A DNA stretch of 14,142 nt from Alphaproteobacteria bacterium. GTDB taxonomy: Bacteria; Myxococcota_A; UBA796; GCA-2862545. The stretch is from contig JACKEQ010000065.1 in assembly GCA_020632885.1 (NCBI GenBank), positions 1 through 14,142 of the forward strand. The letters are read 5' to 3'. Shown here piece after piece: positions 13,697 through 14,142 of the stretch. The notes under the pieces were generated by a model, which ran no database searches, was not told the DNA's origin, and saw only the letters and a program-made list of their open reading frames with translations. Every line of letters starts with the position of its first letter. Positions within the stretch are counted from its first letter, which is position 1. The position numbers were made by a program, and so were the translations under genes.

Positions 13697-13770
13697 TCGC
13701 AAGAATCCCGTTCGCGATCGACCGCGTCGAGCACATCGGCGACCGATCGCGCGCGGCAGGTTCTCGGTCG

Positions 13771-14142
13771 TCATGGCATCGCGTCCGCGTGGACCGTTCG
13801 CACGACGTCCAGTAAGGCATCGGCGACGGCCTGCGGCTGGTCCCACTGGATCACGTGTCCGGAGCCCGCGACCACGCGCAGCTCGGCCCGCGACGACCGC
13901 GCTGCGAGGTCCCGCTGGAGCCCGTGCCAGACCTCGAGCTCCTTCCCGGAGAGCCCTTCCGGGCCGGCTCCGTCCTGCACCAGCACGATCAGCGGGAGGT
14001 CGCCGAGGTCGGCAGGCTCGGTGCGGGCCTCGAGCTCTGCGCCCAACGACCGCCACTCCAGGAGGTTCGCGCTGGCCGTGTGAGACTGGCCGGAGGTCGC
14101 GAGCATCGACGCCTTGTCGTCGGCCGAGAGGCTCGGGATCCC
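13771..14142 (-). CDS. Alpha/beta hydrolase, C-terminal part (runs off the window)
   Basis: The reading frame is open from the window edge (14142) to a TGA at 13771, giving 123 residues of a longer protein. Near the C-terminus, VVAGSGHVIQWDQPQAVADA has the GxGHxIxxDxPxxV form that carries the catalytic His of alpha/beta hydrolases. Upstream, LPLIVLVQDGAG matches the strand bearing the third catalytic-site loop, and SADDKASMLATSGQS with NLLEWRSL looks like the cap or late helices. An ATG at 14106 is internal to the fold and unlikely to be the start. The nucleophile elbow (GxSxG) lies outside the window. Esterase, lipase-like or haloperoxidase-like function cannot be told apart. Confidence 0.75.
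   Translation of the reverse strand, partial: GIPSLSADDKASMLATSGQSHTASANLLEWRSLGAELEARTEPADLGDLPLIVLVQDGAGPEGLSGKELEVWHGLQRDLAARSSRAELRVVAGSGHVIQWDQPQAVADALLDVVRTVHADAMP

Noticed and set aside
13216..13734. Full-length minus-strand frame as an intact toxin gene
   Set aside because: Only about 28 codons after the antitoxin stop resemble PIN; the upstream part is the antitoxin gene out of frame and the downstream part is the RHH promoter.
1..14142. CRISPR arrays, tRNA/rRNA genes, transposases, integrases
   Set aside because: I found no regularly spaced repeats, no tRNA-like cloverleaf with conserved T-loop, and no recombinase motifs on either strand.

Overview
This is GC-rich bacterial DNA. 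It most likely comes from a myxobacterium-like member of the Myxococcota (old Deltaproteobacteria). The reasons are a secreted protein built from Asp-rich thrombospondin type 3 calcium-binding repeats with a Cys...ArgArgArg tail, a complete kinase/decarboxylase arm of the mevalonate pathway, and an extra EF-G paralogue. The organism is an inference; there is no rRNA or other marker gene in the window.

Left part (1-7517). A plus-strand repeat protein (45-1007) converges on, and overlaps by 39 bp, a compact minus-strand operon. Read in its own direction (7517 to 969), the operon encodes an MscS-type channel, a long-chain acyl-CoA synthetase, class II HMG-CoA reductase, mevalonate kinase, diphosphomevalonate decarboxylase and phosphomevalonate kinase. 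Four of the five junctions are 1-bp (TGATG) or 4-bp (ATGA) overlaps, so translation is probably coupled. Together these enzymes take HMG-CoA to isopentenyl diphosphate. HMG-CoA synthase and IPP isomerase are not in the window.

Middle (7518-9705). A 130-bp divergent intergenic region with a 24-bp imperfect dyad separates the operon from an orphan EF-G-like GTPase. Its G domain is intact, but its domain IV lacks the usual translocase-tip signatures.

Right part (9706-13700) is an accessory island. It opens with an AT-richer leader and a hairpin that would hide the ribosome-binding site of the first gene. Three GTG-started genes follow, joined by 4-bp GTGA overlaps: a 562-aa PIN nuclease + GNAT acetyltransferase + ASCH/PUA-like fusion, a stand-alone ASCH protein, and a P-loop kinase resembling archaeal-type adenylate kinase. 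This set is the best candidate in the window for an undescribed system, possibly RNA-targeting, toxin-like or defensive. After an 18-bp perfect palindrome between convergent genes comes a ribbon-helix-helix regulator with an acidic C-terminal extension and a row of three perfect palindromes upstream. Next are a decayed VapC/FitB-type PIN toxin fragment and its still intact Phd/YefM antitoxin with a clean inverted-repeat operator. At the right edge is the 3' part of an alpha/beta hydrolase gene (minus strand).

No tRNA, rRNA, CRISPR array, transposase or integrase was seen. No gene-free stretch exceeds 300 bp.
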